This document shows positions 15,345 through 24,302 of a stretch of DNA of 41,447 bases, in pieces. Each line of letters starts with the position of its first letter. Position 1 is the first letter of the stretch. Where the stretch lies: contig JAKSRY010000021.1 in NCBI GenBank assembly GCA_024403415.1, positions 1 through 41,447 of the forward strand, read 5' to 3'. Under the pieces are notes generated by a model. The model had not been told where the DNA came from and did no database searches. It saw only the letters and a list, made by a program, of their open reading frames with translations. This DNA comes from Lachnospiraceae bacterium. Lineage in GTDB: Bacteria; Bacillota; Clostridia; Lachnospirales; Lachnospiraceae. Made by a program: the position numbers and the translations under genes.

Positions 15345-15458
15345 TTATTTCTTACCTTTCCTTGTATTATCTTCTATTCCAACCTTCTTAGCATATTCTT
15401 CATTATTTCTCATTTTTTCAAGTACTAAACATATCTTAACTCTTTCTTGTACACTCAT
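15345..15458 (-). CDS. Small helical protein (37 aa)
   Basis: A short frame starting MSVQERVKICLVLEKMRNN and ending in a basic tail (RKGKK), with a perfect AGGAGG about 6 bases before the ATG. It is the first gene of the minus-strand small-gene row, divergent from the XRE regulator; the gap between their starts holds the likely promoters of both. I have a vague impression of similar short proteins beside XRE regulators in Lachnospiraceae but cannot name the family. Confidence 0.55.
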   Translation of the reverse strand: MSVQERVKICLVLEKMRNNEEYAKKVGIEDNTRKGKK

Positions 15459-15533
15459 CTCAACCTCCTGCGCTAATTTTCAGCCTCATAAGCATATATC
15501 TCTGTGTATCTTTATTATTGGATAAGTTTAGTT

Positions 15534-15539
15534 TATAAT
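15534..15539 (+). promoter_or_regulatory. Possible -10 box for the XRE regulator
   Basis: TATAAT lies 80 bases before the regulator's ATG in an AT-rich gap shared with the divergent small-gene row. No good -35 hexamer stands at the usual distance, so this is tentative. Confidence 0.3.
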
Positions 15540-15618
15540 TTTAATCAGATCTAAAAAATGGTTGAAAGTGCGAAATAACATACTCTATTTTGCTATTCAG
15601 AATTTTTCGGAGGGTGTC

Positions 15619-16098
15619 ATGGGAAGAAAATCTATTAAAGAAAATAAAAATATATATCAGGAATACCGTGAGGAATGCGAATTCACCAGAGAAAAAGCCA
15701 GCGAGCTTATGGGCTTCGTTTCTGCTGACAGAATAGAAAAGATAGAAAACGAAAAATCTATACCTCATCCCGATGAAGTACTTGCAATGGCAAAATGTTA
15801 TGGTCACCATGAGTTATGTAACTACTTCTGCTCACATGAATGTCCAATCGGGCAGGAATATATTCCTGAGATAAGCATTAAGGATTTTTCTCACATAGTT
15901 CTTGAGATGCTTGCAACACTTAATTCTCTTAACAAAGACAAAGACCGACTAATCGAAATATCTGCTGATGGTCAGGTCACTGAAGATGAATATGAAGATT
16001 TCTTTGCAATACAGGAAAAACTGAATCAAATTTCTTTGACTGCTGATTCTATGCAGGTATGGGTTCAAAACACCTTAAAAGGATTTAGGAAAGCGTAG
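15619..16098 (+). CDS. XRE-family HTH transcriptional regulator
   Basis: A 159-residue regulator. Residues about 10-70 form a Cro/CI-type helix-turn-helix: YREECEFTREKASELMGF, then DRIEKIENEKSIPHPDEVL, the standard end of the XRE fold. A C-terminal helical domain (about 75-159) carries HELCNYFCSHECPIG, a cysteine cluster that could sense metal or redox, followed by helices for dimerisation. Start is the ATG behind GGAGGG; the frame is open further upstream but without a ribosome binding site. Transcribed away from the small-gene row, which it may control, and closed by a strong terminator at 16161-16200. Confidence 0.85.
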   Translation: MGRKSIKENKNIYQEYREECEFTREKASELMGFVSADRIEKIENEKSIPHPDEVLAMAKCYGHHELCNYFCSHECPIGQEYIPEISIKDFSHIVLEMLATLNSLNKDKDRLIEISADGQVTEDEYEDFFAIQEKLNQISLTADSMQVWVQNTLKGFRKA

Positions 16099-16160
16099 AT
16101 ATTCCTTAGTAATCCTTTTCATATTATATCTGTAGCCCAGTATCCGTCATTATGCCATAT

Positions 16161-16200
16161 AAAAAGGAACCAGTTTGAGTTTTCAAACTGGTTCCTTTTT
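16161..16200 (+). terminator. Very strong bidirectional terminator
   Basis: An 18-bp perfect stem (16161-16178 with 16183-16200, core GGAACCAGTTTGA) closed by a 4-base GTTT loop, with A/T-runs at both ends. It separates the convergent XRE regulator and HNH endonuclease genes and serves both strands. Confidence 0.92.
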
Positions 16201-16281
16201 ATGCTGTGGCAAAGAATAGATTTGCAAACTGCACATTTTTGAGGTTTAGTTCCATCTAAAAATTCAATAAATACTATAACC

Positions 16282-17502
16282 CTATTGAAAAATATTATTT
16301 CTATGATACTCTAAATACTTTTCATTATTAGCATTAATACTAAGGGTCATACTTTCATTAACATTCATAAATAATCTATTCTGCTCTGTCAATCTATCTG
16401 AAATCATTATTGTTCCATCATGTTTAAATGAAATATAGCCTCTGTCAAACAGTTTGTCATGGTTAGGACATAGCATAAAACCGTTATTGATATCTACACG
16501 TTCGGAAGGTTCACATTTACTCCAAGGTTTGATATGGCTTGCAATAAGCAAATCTTTATCTGAAACATTGCACAAACAACACTTTTTATATCTTCTAGAT
16601 AATAAATCTCTATATTCACTCTGATTAACTCTGACTTTCACTAGTGCATCACGTTCTTTTCCTTCGGCAGAAATATTGGCTATCTCTGACTCAATTTTTA
16701 CTACAATATCACCTAAATCAATATAATTTCCTAATTTATAATATGATTTATTGATATCTCCATAGTGAACAGACAACTCATAGTTTTGATTAGCAGCTTC
16801 ACAAGTTACTTGTTTTTCTGTCCATCCCCATTCATCAGCATATACACTATTAAACGCCACATTATTAATATCACAATTACGTATAAATAATGATATAGTT
16901 CCCATATTTTCTATTCTTTTATTTGAAGACTTACCATTACTCCGTAACCCTAATATTTGAATACATCTAGTCAAGGTATTATCCGAATACATGCACGGAA
17001 AGAAAAAAGGATATATCATCTGAAAATACTTTAGTATCGTTACATAGTTATACTGATACGAAATACCTTCCAACTTTTTATTCAATTCTTTATAATCTTC
17101 AATTGTATTTAATTCACTTTCACTTATCACTTTACAGCTTGCGACAATAATATCCCTTATAAATTCTGCTTTTTCTTTAGCTTCCACAAGAGTCAGTTTG
17201 ATATGTTTATTCTTATCATAATAAGTCCATACTCCATCTGCACCTTTATAAAGTATACTCATATACGCATACTCACTAGAAGCACCAAACTCTCTGTAAC
17301 AGGAATCCATCATTAATAAATGCATCATACTATCGGGAGTCTTATCAAATATATTTGCTAATAAGCTATCGGAATCCATTTCATTAAGCTTGTCAGGTGA
17401 GAACCTACTTATAAATGATTCTCTCATTTCCTCCATCTTATCTACAAATTTATTCTTTTTATTAACCTGTTCAGCAAACCAGGCGCAACTACCTTTCAAC
17501 AT
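16282..17502 (-). CDS. HNH endonuclease, probable restriction enzyme
   Basis: The 406-residue protein has a C-terminal HNH nuclease domain (about residues 300-375, HNH_2 type): CCLCNVSDKDLLIASHIKPW, then a conserved D-x-NNGFMLCPNHDKLFDRGYISF. The two CxxC-like pairs bind structural zinc and the His/Asn/His set is the metal-dependent active site. The N-terminal 290 residues are an uncharacterised, mostly helical region that may recognise DNA. HNH proteins of this shape occur as stand-alone restriction enzymes in defence islands. The ribosome binding site AGAGGGG precedes the ATG. It follows the type I R-M operon on the same strand after a 400-base gap. No cognate methyltransferase is adjacent, so a type IV-like (modification-dependent) role is possible. 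Confidence 0.8.
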   Translation of the reverse strand: MLKGSCAWFAEQVNKKNKFVDKMEEMRESFISRFSPDKLNEMDSDSLLANIFDKTPDSMMHLLMMDSCYREFGASSEYAYMSILYKGADGVWTYYDKNKHIKLTLVEAKEKAEFIRDIIVASCKVISESELNTIEDYKELNKKLEGISYQYNYVTILKYFQMIYPFFFPCMYSDNTLTRCIQILGLRSNGKSSNKRIENMGTISLFIRNCDINNVAFNSVYADEWGWTEKQVTCEAANQNYELSVHYGDINKSYYKLGNYIDLGDIVVKIESEIANISAEGKERDALVKVRVNQSEYRDLLSRRYKKCCLCNVSDKDLLIASHIKPWSKCEPSERVDINNGFMLCPNHDKLFDRGYISFKHDGTIMISDRLTEQNRLFMNVNESMTLSINANNEKYLEYHRNNIFQ

Positions 17503-17904
17503 AATGTCCCCTCTTTATATCGTTTCAGACTGTAACATTACAACTTTCTCATTCTTATTCCCAGTTATTGCATAATATAAACATTATCAAATAAGCAATA
17601 TTTTTCCGAATATTCCAAATATAAAAACTTCCGAATCTTTTGTTTCTTTCATTTATGCACCTAATACCAAAATTAACTCTATGATTATTTCAATATCATT
17701 AAATCGCTTTTACTTAGATATTTCTTCAGATGTAATATTGGCCCCAGAATCACTAGCGCTCATCAATATATGAATAATAATTTCTAAATAAAACAAATTC
17801 TTTTTTACATTTCTGCTATGTAATCCATCAAAATATCAATCAAAGACCTTGTTTTGGTTATTTCCTTCAAACATAGCTCCCCCTTGATTTATCAGACATA
17901 TTAA
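17503..17904 (-). other. Gap between hsdR and the HNH gene; only short remnants
   Basis: No gene of credible length. Just after hsdR, AAGGGGGAGC is followed by very short frames (12 codons from an ATG; about 21 codons from a TTG ending LIDILMDYIAEM). Around 17700-17770 an interrupted frame reads SASDSGANITSEEISK, stop, KRFNDIEIIIELILVLG. These look like decayed coding sequence rather than an intergenic signal. No terminator was found here. Confidence 0.4.
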
Positions 17905-20900
17905 TTATTGCCTCATTTCCCTATATAACATTCCTGCCAATACATTCATTACCGCATCATACTTCGCTTTATCTTCAAATAATGAAGCATAACTCTCCTG
18001 TGACTCCATATAACTATCCATAGCAGCTGTCTGAAATGCCATTGGGAATATACTTTCAACAAATATTCTAGGGTCTGATGTCTTTGCTGAACTTGCAAGC
18101 TTGTCATCTTTCTTAAGCTTATCGTGCAATGCTCCAAGCATTACCTTATCAGCTTCCGTAAAGTCACCTTTGTATCTGTCATTTACCTTTTCTAAAATTT
18201 CATCTAAAGTGCTCTTTTGTTTTAATCCCTGTACAGCTTTCTGCTTAACAGGCTCGTACTGTCCATCAATGTTGTCTAACCTAATCGCACCTTCGAAAGT
18301 TTTCTGTAGTTTGTAATATTCAAGTTTTAGCTTACCATCTAAATCTATAGGGTCTTCTGTATCTGCTGGCAATAAACCAATAAGATAGCTTAAGAATAGA
18401 TATTCCTTATGCATATCCTTATCAAACATTCTTACTACCTGAGTTACATAGCTGTACCATTTAAGCAGACTTCTTACTAATCTTCTGAACTGATATCTTT
18501 CTTCTTGGTTCTTAAGATTATATCTGTCTGCAACTGGCTTAAGTACTGATGTCATTCTACCCATAGCAGTTGCATCCTGCTTACCCGATTTGTTCCATAC
18601 CTCTATAAACGCAAAAATATCATTTTCGTTGTATATAGCATAATCAAGTAGTTCTCTTTCTGTCTGATAAATCAGATCAACATTCACTTCCTGCTCTAGG
18701 CTTGTCTCTTGATAGAATGGCTGGAATGCATCCAATATATCTTCTTTCTTATTAGCAAAATCAAGTACAAAGGTATCTACCTTGCCAGGACATGTTCTAT
18801 TGAGTCTTGATAAAGTCTGAACTGCTTTAACATTCTTTAATTTTTTGTCTACTATCATGGAATGAAGTAGGGGTTCATCGAATCCTGTCTGATATTTCTC
18901 TGCCACAATAAGTATATTAAAGTTATCATGAAACTCTGCTTTGGTCTGAGTTTCTGAAATATGGCTTCCATCCTTACGTACATTAAGACCTGACTCTGTA
19001 AACTCTTCAGTTCCATCCTGCACTGAACCTGAGAAAGCAATTAACACATCCATGTCTGTATATCCATGCTCACCGATATACCTTTTTATCTCATGGAAAT
19101 ACCTTACTGCAGCAAGTCTTGAATCAGTAACTACCATCATCTTGCCCTTGCCACCAATCTTATGTCTGGTTGTATCTCTAAATGTCTCTACAATAATTTC
19201 AGATTTCTGACTGATATTATAAGGGTGCAACTTCTCATACTTCTTAATAATCTTAGTAGCTCTGCTCTCAGGCAACTCTGGGTTTTCTTCTGTATTCTTA
19301 GCAATCTTAAAGCAAGTACTATAAGTCATATAATTTTGAAGTACATCAAGGATAAACCCTTCCTCTATGGCCTGTCTCATACTATAGATATGGAATGGGT
19401 GAAATGTTCCATCACTCCACATAGAGCCAAACATCTCAAGTGTTGGTGCCTTAGGGGTTGCAGTAAATGCAAAAAATGATAGATTCTTATGTCTGCCATG
19501 TGTAATAAGTTCCTGCACAAGCTTATCATTTTTATCTATTTCATCTTCTGACTTTCCTTCAATCTCAGCATATTCTCTTAATGCTTCTTCGGTATCTGCA
19601 AGAGCAGACTTAAGCTTCATCGCTGAACTACCTGTCTGTGAAGAATGAGCCTCATCCACAATTACAGCAAATGCTCTACCTGCTACTTGGTCGACTTCTT
19701 GGTAGATAACAGGAAACTTCTGCAATGTAGTGACAATAATTCTTACACCATTATTGATTGCATCTCTTAGGTCTCTTGAATTCTTGTCCTCACCTATTGC
19801 TTCTACTGCTCCAATTGTATGGTCAAAACTAGATATAGTTTCCTGCAACTGAGCATCAAGTACTGTTCTATCGGTTACTACAATAACACTGCTAAACACT
19901 GGCTTGTTATCAGTATCATGCAATGATGCAAGTCTATATGCTGTCCATGCAATACTGTTCGATTTACCTGAACCTGCACTGTGTTGAATAAGATAATTAA
20001 TGCCAGTTCCATTTACTCTAACATCTGCAATCAGTTTTCTTACAACATCAAGCTGATGATATCTAGGGAATATAAGAGCTTTCTTCTTAGTAATCTGCTC
20101 AGTTCCATTTGCAAGAAGCTTTTTATCTTCCTTTACCTGCAAGTGAATAAACTTCTGCAGTATATCCATCATGCTATCCTTCTGAAAAACATATTCCCAC
20201 AGATATGCAGTTGGATATCCATTAGGATTAGCAGGATTACCCTTTCCTCCATCATTACCTGCACCATTTGAACCTTGGTTAAATGGCAAGAAATATGTAT
20301 CCTTCCCAGCAAGCTTAGTAGCCATCCATACTTCCAGTTGGTCTACACAGAAATATACAAGTATTCTCTTATTAAACTGAAAACATATCTCTCTTGGGTC
20401 ACGGTCATACATCCACTGTCTTTTAGCGTTATCTACATTTTGACCAGTGTATTGATTCTTTAATTCAAACGCAAATACAGGAATACCATTGACAGCTATA
20501 ACCATATCTACAGAGTTGTTATTATCTGCTGAATAGTACCATTGTCTATTAACCGTAATCTCATTCTTTTCATAAAGGCTGGTAGCGGTCTGATTAAGTG
20601 TAGATTCTGGCTTAAAATAGCAAACTTTAAATGTAATTCCTCTATGCTTGAATCCATGACGCAATACAGATATTAGTCCATCCATATCACAAGCATTATT
20701 GAATGCCATACAGAACTTCTTCTCTGGTTCTATAGCATTCTGCATAGTAAATCTTTTCCACTCATTAGACTGTGTTCTTTGAATAAATCTAATCAAAGTA
20801 TCCTTATATAAGCCAAGCTGTGTGTCATACACATCATTGTTATGGGTATATCCACCTTCAGGTGACAGGAAAAATGCCTCTATATCTGATTCAAATCGTT

Positions 20901-20925
20901 TTTCAGTTGTTTCTGTTATGCTCAT
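17905..20925 (-). CDS. hsdR: Type I restriction enzyme R subunit (HsdR)
   Basis: The 1006-residue motor and nuclease subunit of a type I restriction-modification complex; it translocates and cuts DNA lacking the HsdM/HsdS modification. An N-terminal PD-(D/E)xK nuclease (D near 139 in DMVIAVNG, then FELKNQYTGQ near 155) is followed by SF2 helicase motifs: Walker A QHSAGSGKSNS near 317, VIVDEAHSSQTG near 424, SFFAFTATPKAPT, and the second RecA lobe with AEKYQTGFDEP and LSRLNRTCPGK. The C-terminal 250 residues fit the HsdR C-terminal region. Length is typical. Its start overlaps the stop of the DUF262 gene by 4 bases (ATGA) with GGAGGAT upstream, so it is translationally coupled as the last gene of the operon. 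Confidence 0.96.
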   Translation of the reverse strand: MSITETTEKRFESDIEAFFLSPEGGYTHNNDVYDTQLGLYKDTLIRFIQRTQSNEWKRFTMQNAIEPEKKFCMAFNNACDMDGLISVLRHGFKHRGITFKVCYFKPESTLNQTATSLYEKNEITVNRQWYYSADNNNSVDMVIAVNGIPVFAFELKNQYTGQNVDNAKRQWMYDRDPREICFQFNKRILVYFCVDQLEVWMATKLAGKDTYFLPFNQGSNGAGNDGGKGNPANPNGYPTAYLWEYVFQKDSMMDILQKFIHLQVKEDKKLLANGTEQITKKKALIFPRYHQLDVVRKLIADVRVNGTGINYLIQHSAGSGKSNSIAWTAYRLASLHDTDNKPVFSSVIVVTDRTVLDAQLQETISSFDHTIGAVEAIGEDKNSRDLRDAINNGVRIIVTTLQKFPVIYQEVDQVAGRAFAVIVDEAHSSQTGSSAMKLKSALADTEEALREYAEIEGKSEDEIDKNDKLVQELITHGRHKNLSFFAFTATPKAPTLEMFGSMWSDGTFHPFHIYSMRQAIEEGFILDVLQNYMTYSTCFKIAKNTEENPELPESRATKIIKKYEKLHPYNISQKSEIIVETFRDTTRHKIGGKGKMMVVTDSRLAAVRYFHEIKRYIGEHGYTDMDVLIAFSGSVQDGTEEFTESGLNVRKDGSHISETQTKAEFHDNFNILIVAEKYQTGFDEPLLHSMIVDKKLKNVKAVQTLSRLNRTCPGKVDTFVLDFANKKEDILDAFQPFYQETSLEQEVNVDLIYQTERELLDYAIYNENDIFAFIEVWNKSGKQDATAMGRMTSVLKPVADRYNLKNQEERYQFRRLVRSLLKWYSYVTQVVRMFDKDMHKEYLFLSYLIGLLPADTEDPIDLDGKLKLEYYKLQKTFEGAIRLDNIDGQYEPVKQKAVQGLKQKSTLDEILEKVNDRYKGDFTEADKVMLGALHDKLKKDDKLASSAKTSDPRIFVESIFPMAFQTAAMDSYMESQESYASLFEDKAKYDAVMNVLAGMLYREMRQ

Positions 20926-23030
20926 TCCATATCCTCCGAAGTATCTGCCTTATATGACTTTGCTGTATATGTAAAATCCTCTGATATATCCAAATCATAT
21001 ATCTTAAGAAGTTCTCTGATAAAATACATGCTATTACTTGCAGAAAAACCGCATGATATGAAGATTTCTGTGCCTTTTATCTTGTAATCACTACTTGTAA
21101 CCTTTGTATCATATGAAAATGGCACAATAGTCCACTTTGGGAATGTCTCATTATTTGCAGCCATTCGCTCAATCACTGTACTATCAAGTTCATATAGCTT
21201 TCTTGAGACTGAACGAATCATATCCGCATAACTATCTACATTTACTCGTTCTCCCAAAAGTTCATAGTAGAATGGAGTTTTATACGTAGCATCCTTATAA
21301 TTTTCACTTGTTAAAGTAATAAGTGATGGATCCTTATATTCAACCTGATGTTCAGGCTTAATAAGAGGAAATAACTTAATTACTTCATCCGCTAATCTGT
21401 TTGCTCTGGCACAAATTTTACCTACATTCCAAGTGTCTTCACTTTGAATATCTTTGTAAAGAATTACAACTTTTGTCTGTAATTCTTCTATCATTTTCTT
21501 TTTTTCTGCAAATGGTCTATCACCCAATTCACTGTTATATCCGGTGAGTGTCAAGTTGCCTAATGTATGCAGCCACTTTGCTTTGTCATATTCCCAATTT
21601 TCACCAAGCATATCTTGCCAAACCTTAGAAATATTCTTATTTTGAGGCATTACATGTTCTATGCTTAAGTTATCAGTCTGAATCTTCTCTTTTCCTTGGT
21701 TTTCAATTGCTATAAGAAGATAATTGCAGAGCGCATGTTTTTTGTATAAGTTGTTATTGATAAGAGCTTGTTTAAATATCTCATCATCAGGGAATACATC
21801 TCTTGATGTTAATGTAGTCATAAATGAAACTATTGCGTCATAATAATATTTTTTATTATCTTCATTTATGAATACACGGTTATATAACGTCTTATATAGA
21901 CCTCTTAATGAGTTAGAGTTAACTTCACAAATAATACGTCTAATACTATATGTAAGCAGGAATGATAAAACTTTCTCTAATTCTGACTCTTCTATTACTC
22001 CAGTCATGAAGTCATCAAAAATTTTAAATAAGAACAAATAAACAGTTGTCTGCTTTATATAATTCAAACCTTTAAGACATCTATTTGTCTCCGCACTTAG
22101 CTTATCATCTCCATTCACAAAGATATGGTATAGCTCAGCATAATGAGAAACGTCTTTTAACATTTCTTCGTTTGAAAAATTACTTTCTTTGAATACACTC
22201 TTAAATGCATCATAGGCTTCATTTTCTTTTGTAAAGCCTTCTTTCTTAAGATTTATATATTCAATGAAGAACACCGACATCTGTTCTTTTTTTACTAATC
22301 CTTCAATGTTAAGCCAATACTTTTCATAGAGATAATCCTGATCTGCATCTGTCATTAAAACAAAATTTCTAATTTGATCAGCAAGACTTAATGGAACACC
22401 TGTAGAGTTAATTCTTTCAAATATTTCCTGAGCATTATCCTCTGTATCTAGCTTAATCATTGCACAGGTAAGTTTTTCAATGCCTTTATATATTTTCTTT
22501 ATGTCTAGCTCACCATCAGACTCAAGTATGGACTTAATTTCATCACAAAAAATAGTGTAGTTAATCCAAATACCACTGCTTTTATCGATTTCATCATATT
22601 TTCCATCCATCAAAAGATATAACTGATTATTATCGCTTTTTATTGGCTTCAGCTTTAGCTTACTTGCAGTATCGACATCATATGTATCAAACTTATCCTT
22701 ATTAAATAATGATTCCTGTAGAAGTTCTTTTTCACTTTCTGTAGTAGCCTGATCCATTAATGCCTTTAACAATAGATAAATAGTAGTAAGTCTTTGCTGT
22801 CCATCAACAATCACATAATAATGAATGTTGTGCTCCTCTTTTAATGGTGCATAAACCACAGAACCACAGAAATGAGTTTTATCCTTTTTATAGGCTTCTA
22901 CGATATCGGCAAATAGCTTTACACACTGTTCACGTGACCACTCATAATTACGCTGATACACAGGAATAGCATACTGTCTCTTATTTGGTTCTATAAAGTC
23001 ATTTATTATTCTTCCACCTTCAATCTTCAT
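20922..23030 (-). CDS. DUF262/DUF1524 (GmrSD-type) protein inside the hsd operon
   Basis: The 702-residue protein combines an N-terminal DUF262 ParB-like domain (IPVYQRNYEWSREQC near 22-36 and the signature DGQQRLTTIY at 76-85) with a DUF1524 HNH-type nuclease region (about 455-520: SIEHVMPQNKNISKVW, LGNLTLTGYNSELGDRPFAE). This pairing defines GmrSD-type modification-dependent restriction enzymes, which hydrolyse NTP and cut modified phage DNA. A further 150-residue C-terminal domain follows. It overlaps hsdS by 4 bases and hsdR by 4 bases and has a perfect AAGGAGG inside hsdS. It is thus an integral part of the type I operon: either an added type IV activity against modified phage, or a regulator of the complex. 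Confidence 0.9.
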   Translation of the reverse strand: MKIEGGRIINDFIEPNKRQYAIPVYQRNYEWSREQCVKLFADIVEAYKKDKTHFCGSVVYAPLKEEHNIHYYVIVDGQQRLTTIYLLLKALMDQATTESEKELLQESLFNKDKFDTYDVDTASKLKLKPIKSDNNQLYLLMDGKYDEIDKSSGIWINYTIFCDEIKSILESDGELDIKKIYKGIEKLTCAMIKLDTEDNAQEIFERINSTGVPLSLADQIRNFVLMTDADQDYLYEKYWLNIEGLVKKEQMSVFFIEYINLKKEGFTKENEAYDAFKSVFKESNFSNEEMLKDVSHYAELYHIFVNGDDKLSAETNRCLKGLNYIKQTTVYLFLFKIFDDFMTGVIEESELEKVLSFLLTYSIRRIICEVNSNSLRGLYKTLYNRVFINEDNKKYYYDAIVSFMTTLTSRDVFPDDEIFKQALINNNLYKKHALCNYLLIAIENQGKEKIQTDNLSIEHVMPQNKNISKVWQDMLGENWEYDKAKWLHTLGNLTLTGYNSELGDRPFAEKKKMIEELQTKVVILYKDIQSEDTWNVGKICARANRLADEVIKLFPLIKPEHQVEYKDPSLITLTSENYKDATYKTPFYYELLGERVNVDSYADMIRSVSRKLYELDSTVIERMAANNETFPKWTIVPFSYDTKVTSSDYKIKGTEIFISCGFSASNSMYFIRELLKIYDLDISEDFTYTAKSYKADTSEDME

Positions 23031-24301
23031 GATTGAGGTACCTCCTTCTTGCCTGTAACATATTCGTAGATGAGTGATTTTTTATATAATTCCAGCTCTG
23101 ATAGCATTTTTTCTTTGTTTTCAATGAGTCCATCTATTTCACTGCATTTTGCATCTAAATATTCAGCAATCTCGTGCTGTTCATGTACGGGTGGTACTGC
23201 TATGCAAAAGTTAAGAAACTTATCTGCTTGCAATCGCCATCTTCCCAAGCCACTTACACCTTGCCCCAGTCCATAGAAAATCTTATTGCTATAACACATT
23301 TGCATCATATACAAATAGTAATGGCTATCATTTTTTTTGTCATTTAATACAAATACTCTATAGTCAGGGCTAGTTACACCTTCATATTTTGATATATCAA
23401 CCCAGCCTGTAAGTAGATCCATATGGTTCATAGCAAAATCCCCAACGTGGACTAATTGATAATTCGAGTAATTTTCAGCTAGCTGCCCTTCATTTTTAGA
23501 CAAGTCCTTTGGCTTTATACCTTTTTGTGTTATTGATAAAACAGTATGTCCCTCTTCACCTGCTATATCTTTCTGAATATGGAATACATATTTTAACCTG
23601 TTCATTTCCCAATCGACAGGTATTTCTCCAAACCAAACACTTCCACTATCCTTCATAGGACGTTCACCACGAACACCCTTTGTTACTGCTTCAGTAATAA
23701 CCGCTTGCTTTAATTTCTTGTATTCTTCAATAGATGCTTTGGTCTTTTCTATAACTGCATCTATGTAGGCACATTGTTGGTCAAGGTAATCTGCTATCTT
23801 TTGTTGTTCACGCATACTAGGCGAAGGAATTTTAAACCCAACTACCTGAGATGCGTTTATTGCAGGGTAACTAATTCCTACAGAGAACGCTTCGACCATA
23901 CTGATAAATGAATGAGCTAGAATTCCATATTGCAGAAAACTTGCATTAACATTCTTGGGTCTAATGACAACAAATCCTGTTGATGCTACCTGACCATCTA
24001 AGGTAACCTTTGCAACCGCCTTTAAATACGTTCTAACTGTGGATACAATAATGTCATTTTCCCTAACTATGCGACGCGCTCTTGATGGAGCATTTTTAAA
24101 TTTCATATGTTCTGTCCCTGTAATACCTTTACCATACTCCACAGAACCTATTTCAATGTAATCGAACTCATAATCATCATCTGTTGTCTCACCTAAAGTT
24201 TCATCATTATATGATGCTAAATACTTCAGTGGAATCATTTCCCATGTCTCTGGTATCTCACCAATCCATTCAATTCCTGAATCTTTCATTTGTCTGGCCA
24301 T
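23027..24301 (-). CDS. hsdS: Type I restriction specificity subunit (HsdS)
   Basis: The 424-residue subunit sets the target sequence for HsdM and HsdR. It has two target-recognition domains, each opening with the same signature: KDSGIEWIGEIPETWE near residue 6 and KDSGSVWFGEIPVDWE near residue 220. Each is followed by the conserved helical spacer (QQKIADYLDQQCAYIDAVIE near 180 and QHEIAEYLDAKCSEIDGLIE near 390). Two domains indicate a bipartite target, but its bases cannot be read from sequence. Start is the ATG one base after the hsdM stop, behind GGAGGTAAC; an ATG 27 bases upstream lies within hsdM. No second hsdS or inverted repeats for phase variation are present. Confidence 0.95.
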   Translation of the reverse strand: MARQMKDSGIEWIGEIPETWEMIPLKYLASYNDETLGETTDDDYEFDYIEIGSVEYGKGITGTEHMKFKNAPSRARRIVRENDIIVSTVRTYLKAVAKVTLDGQVASTGFVVIRPKNVNASFLQYGILAHSFISMVEAFSVGISYPAINASQVVGFKIPSPSMREQQKIADYLDQQCAYIDAVIEKTKASIEEYKKLKQAVITEAVTKGVRGERPMKDSGSVWFGEIPVDWEMNRLKYVFHIQKDIAGEEGHTVLSITQKGIKPKDLSKNEGQLAENYSNYQLVHVGDFAMNHMDLLTGWVDISKYEGVTSPDYRVFVLNDKKNDSHYYLYMMQMCYSNKIFYGLGQGVSGLGRWRLQADKFLNFCIAVPPVHEQHEIAEYLDAKCSEIDGLIENKEKMLSELELYKKSLIYEYVTGKKEVPQS

Positions 24302-24302
24302 A

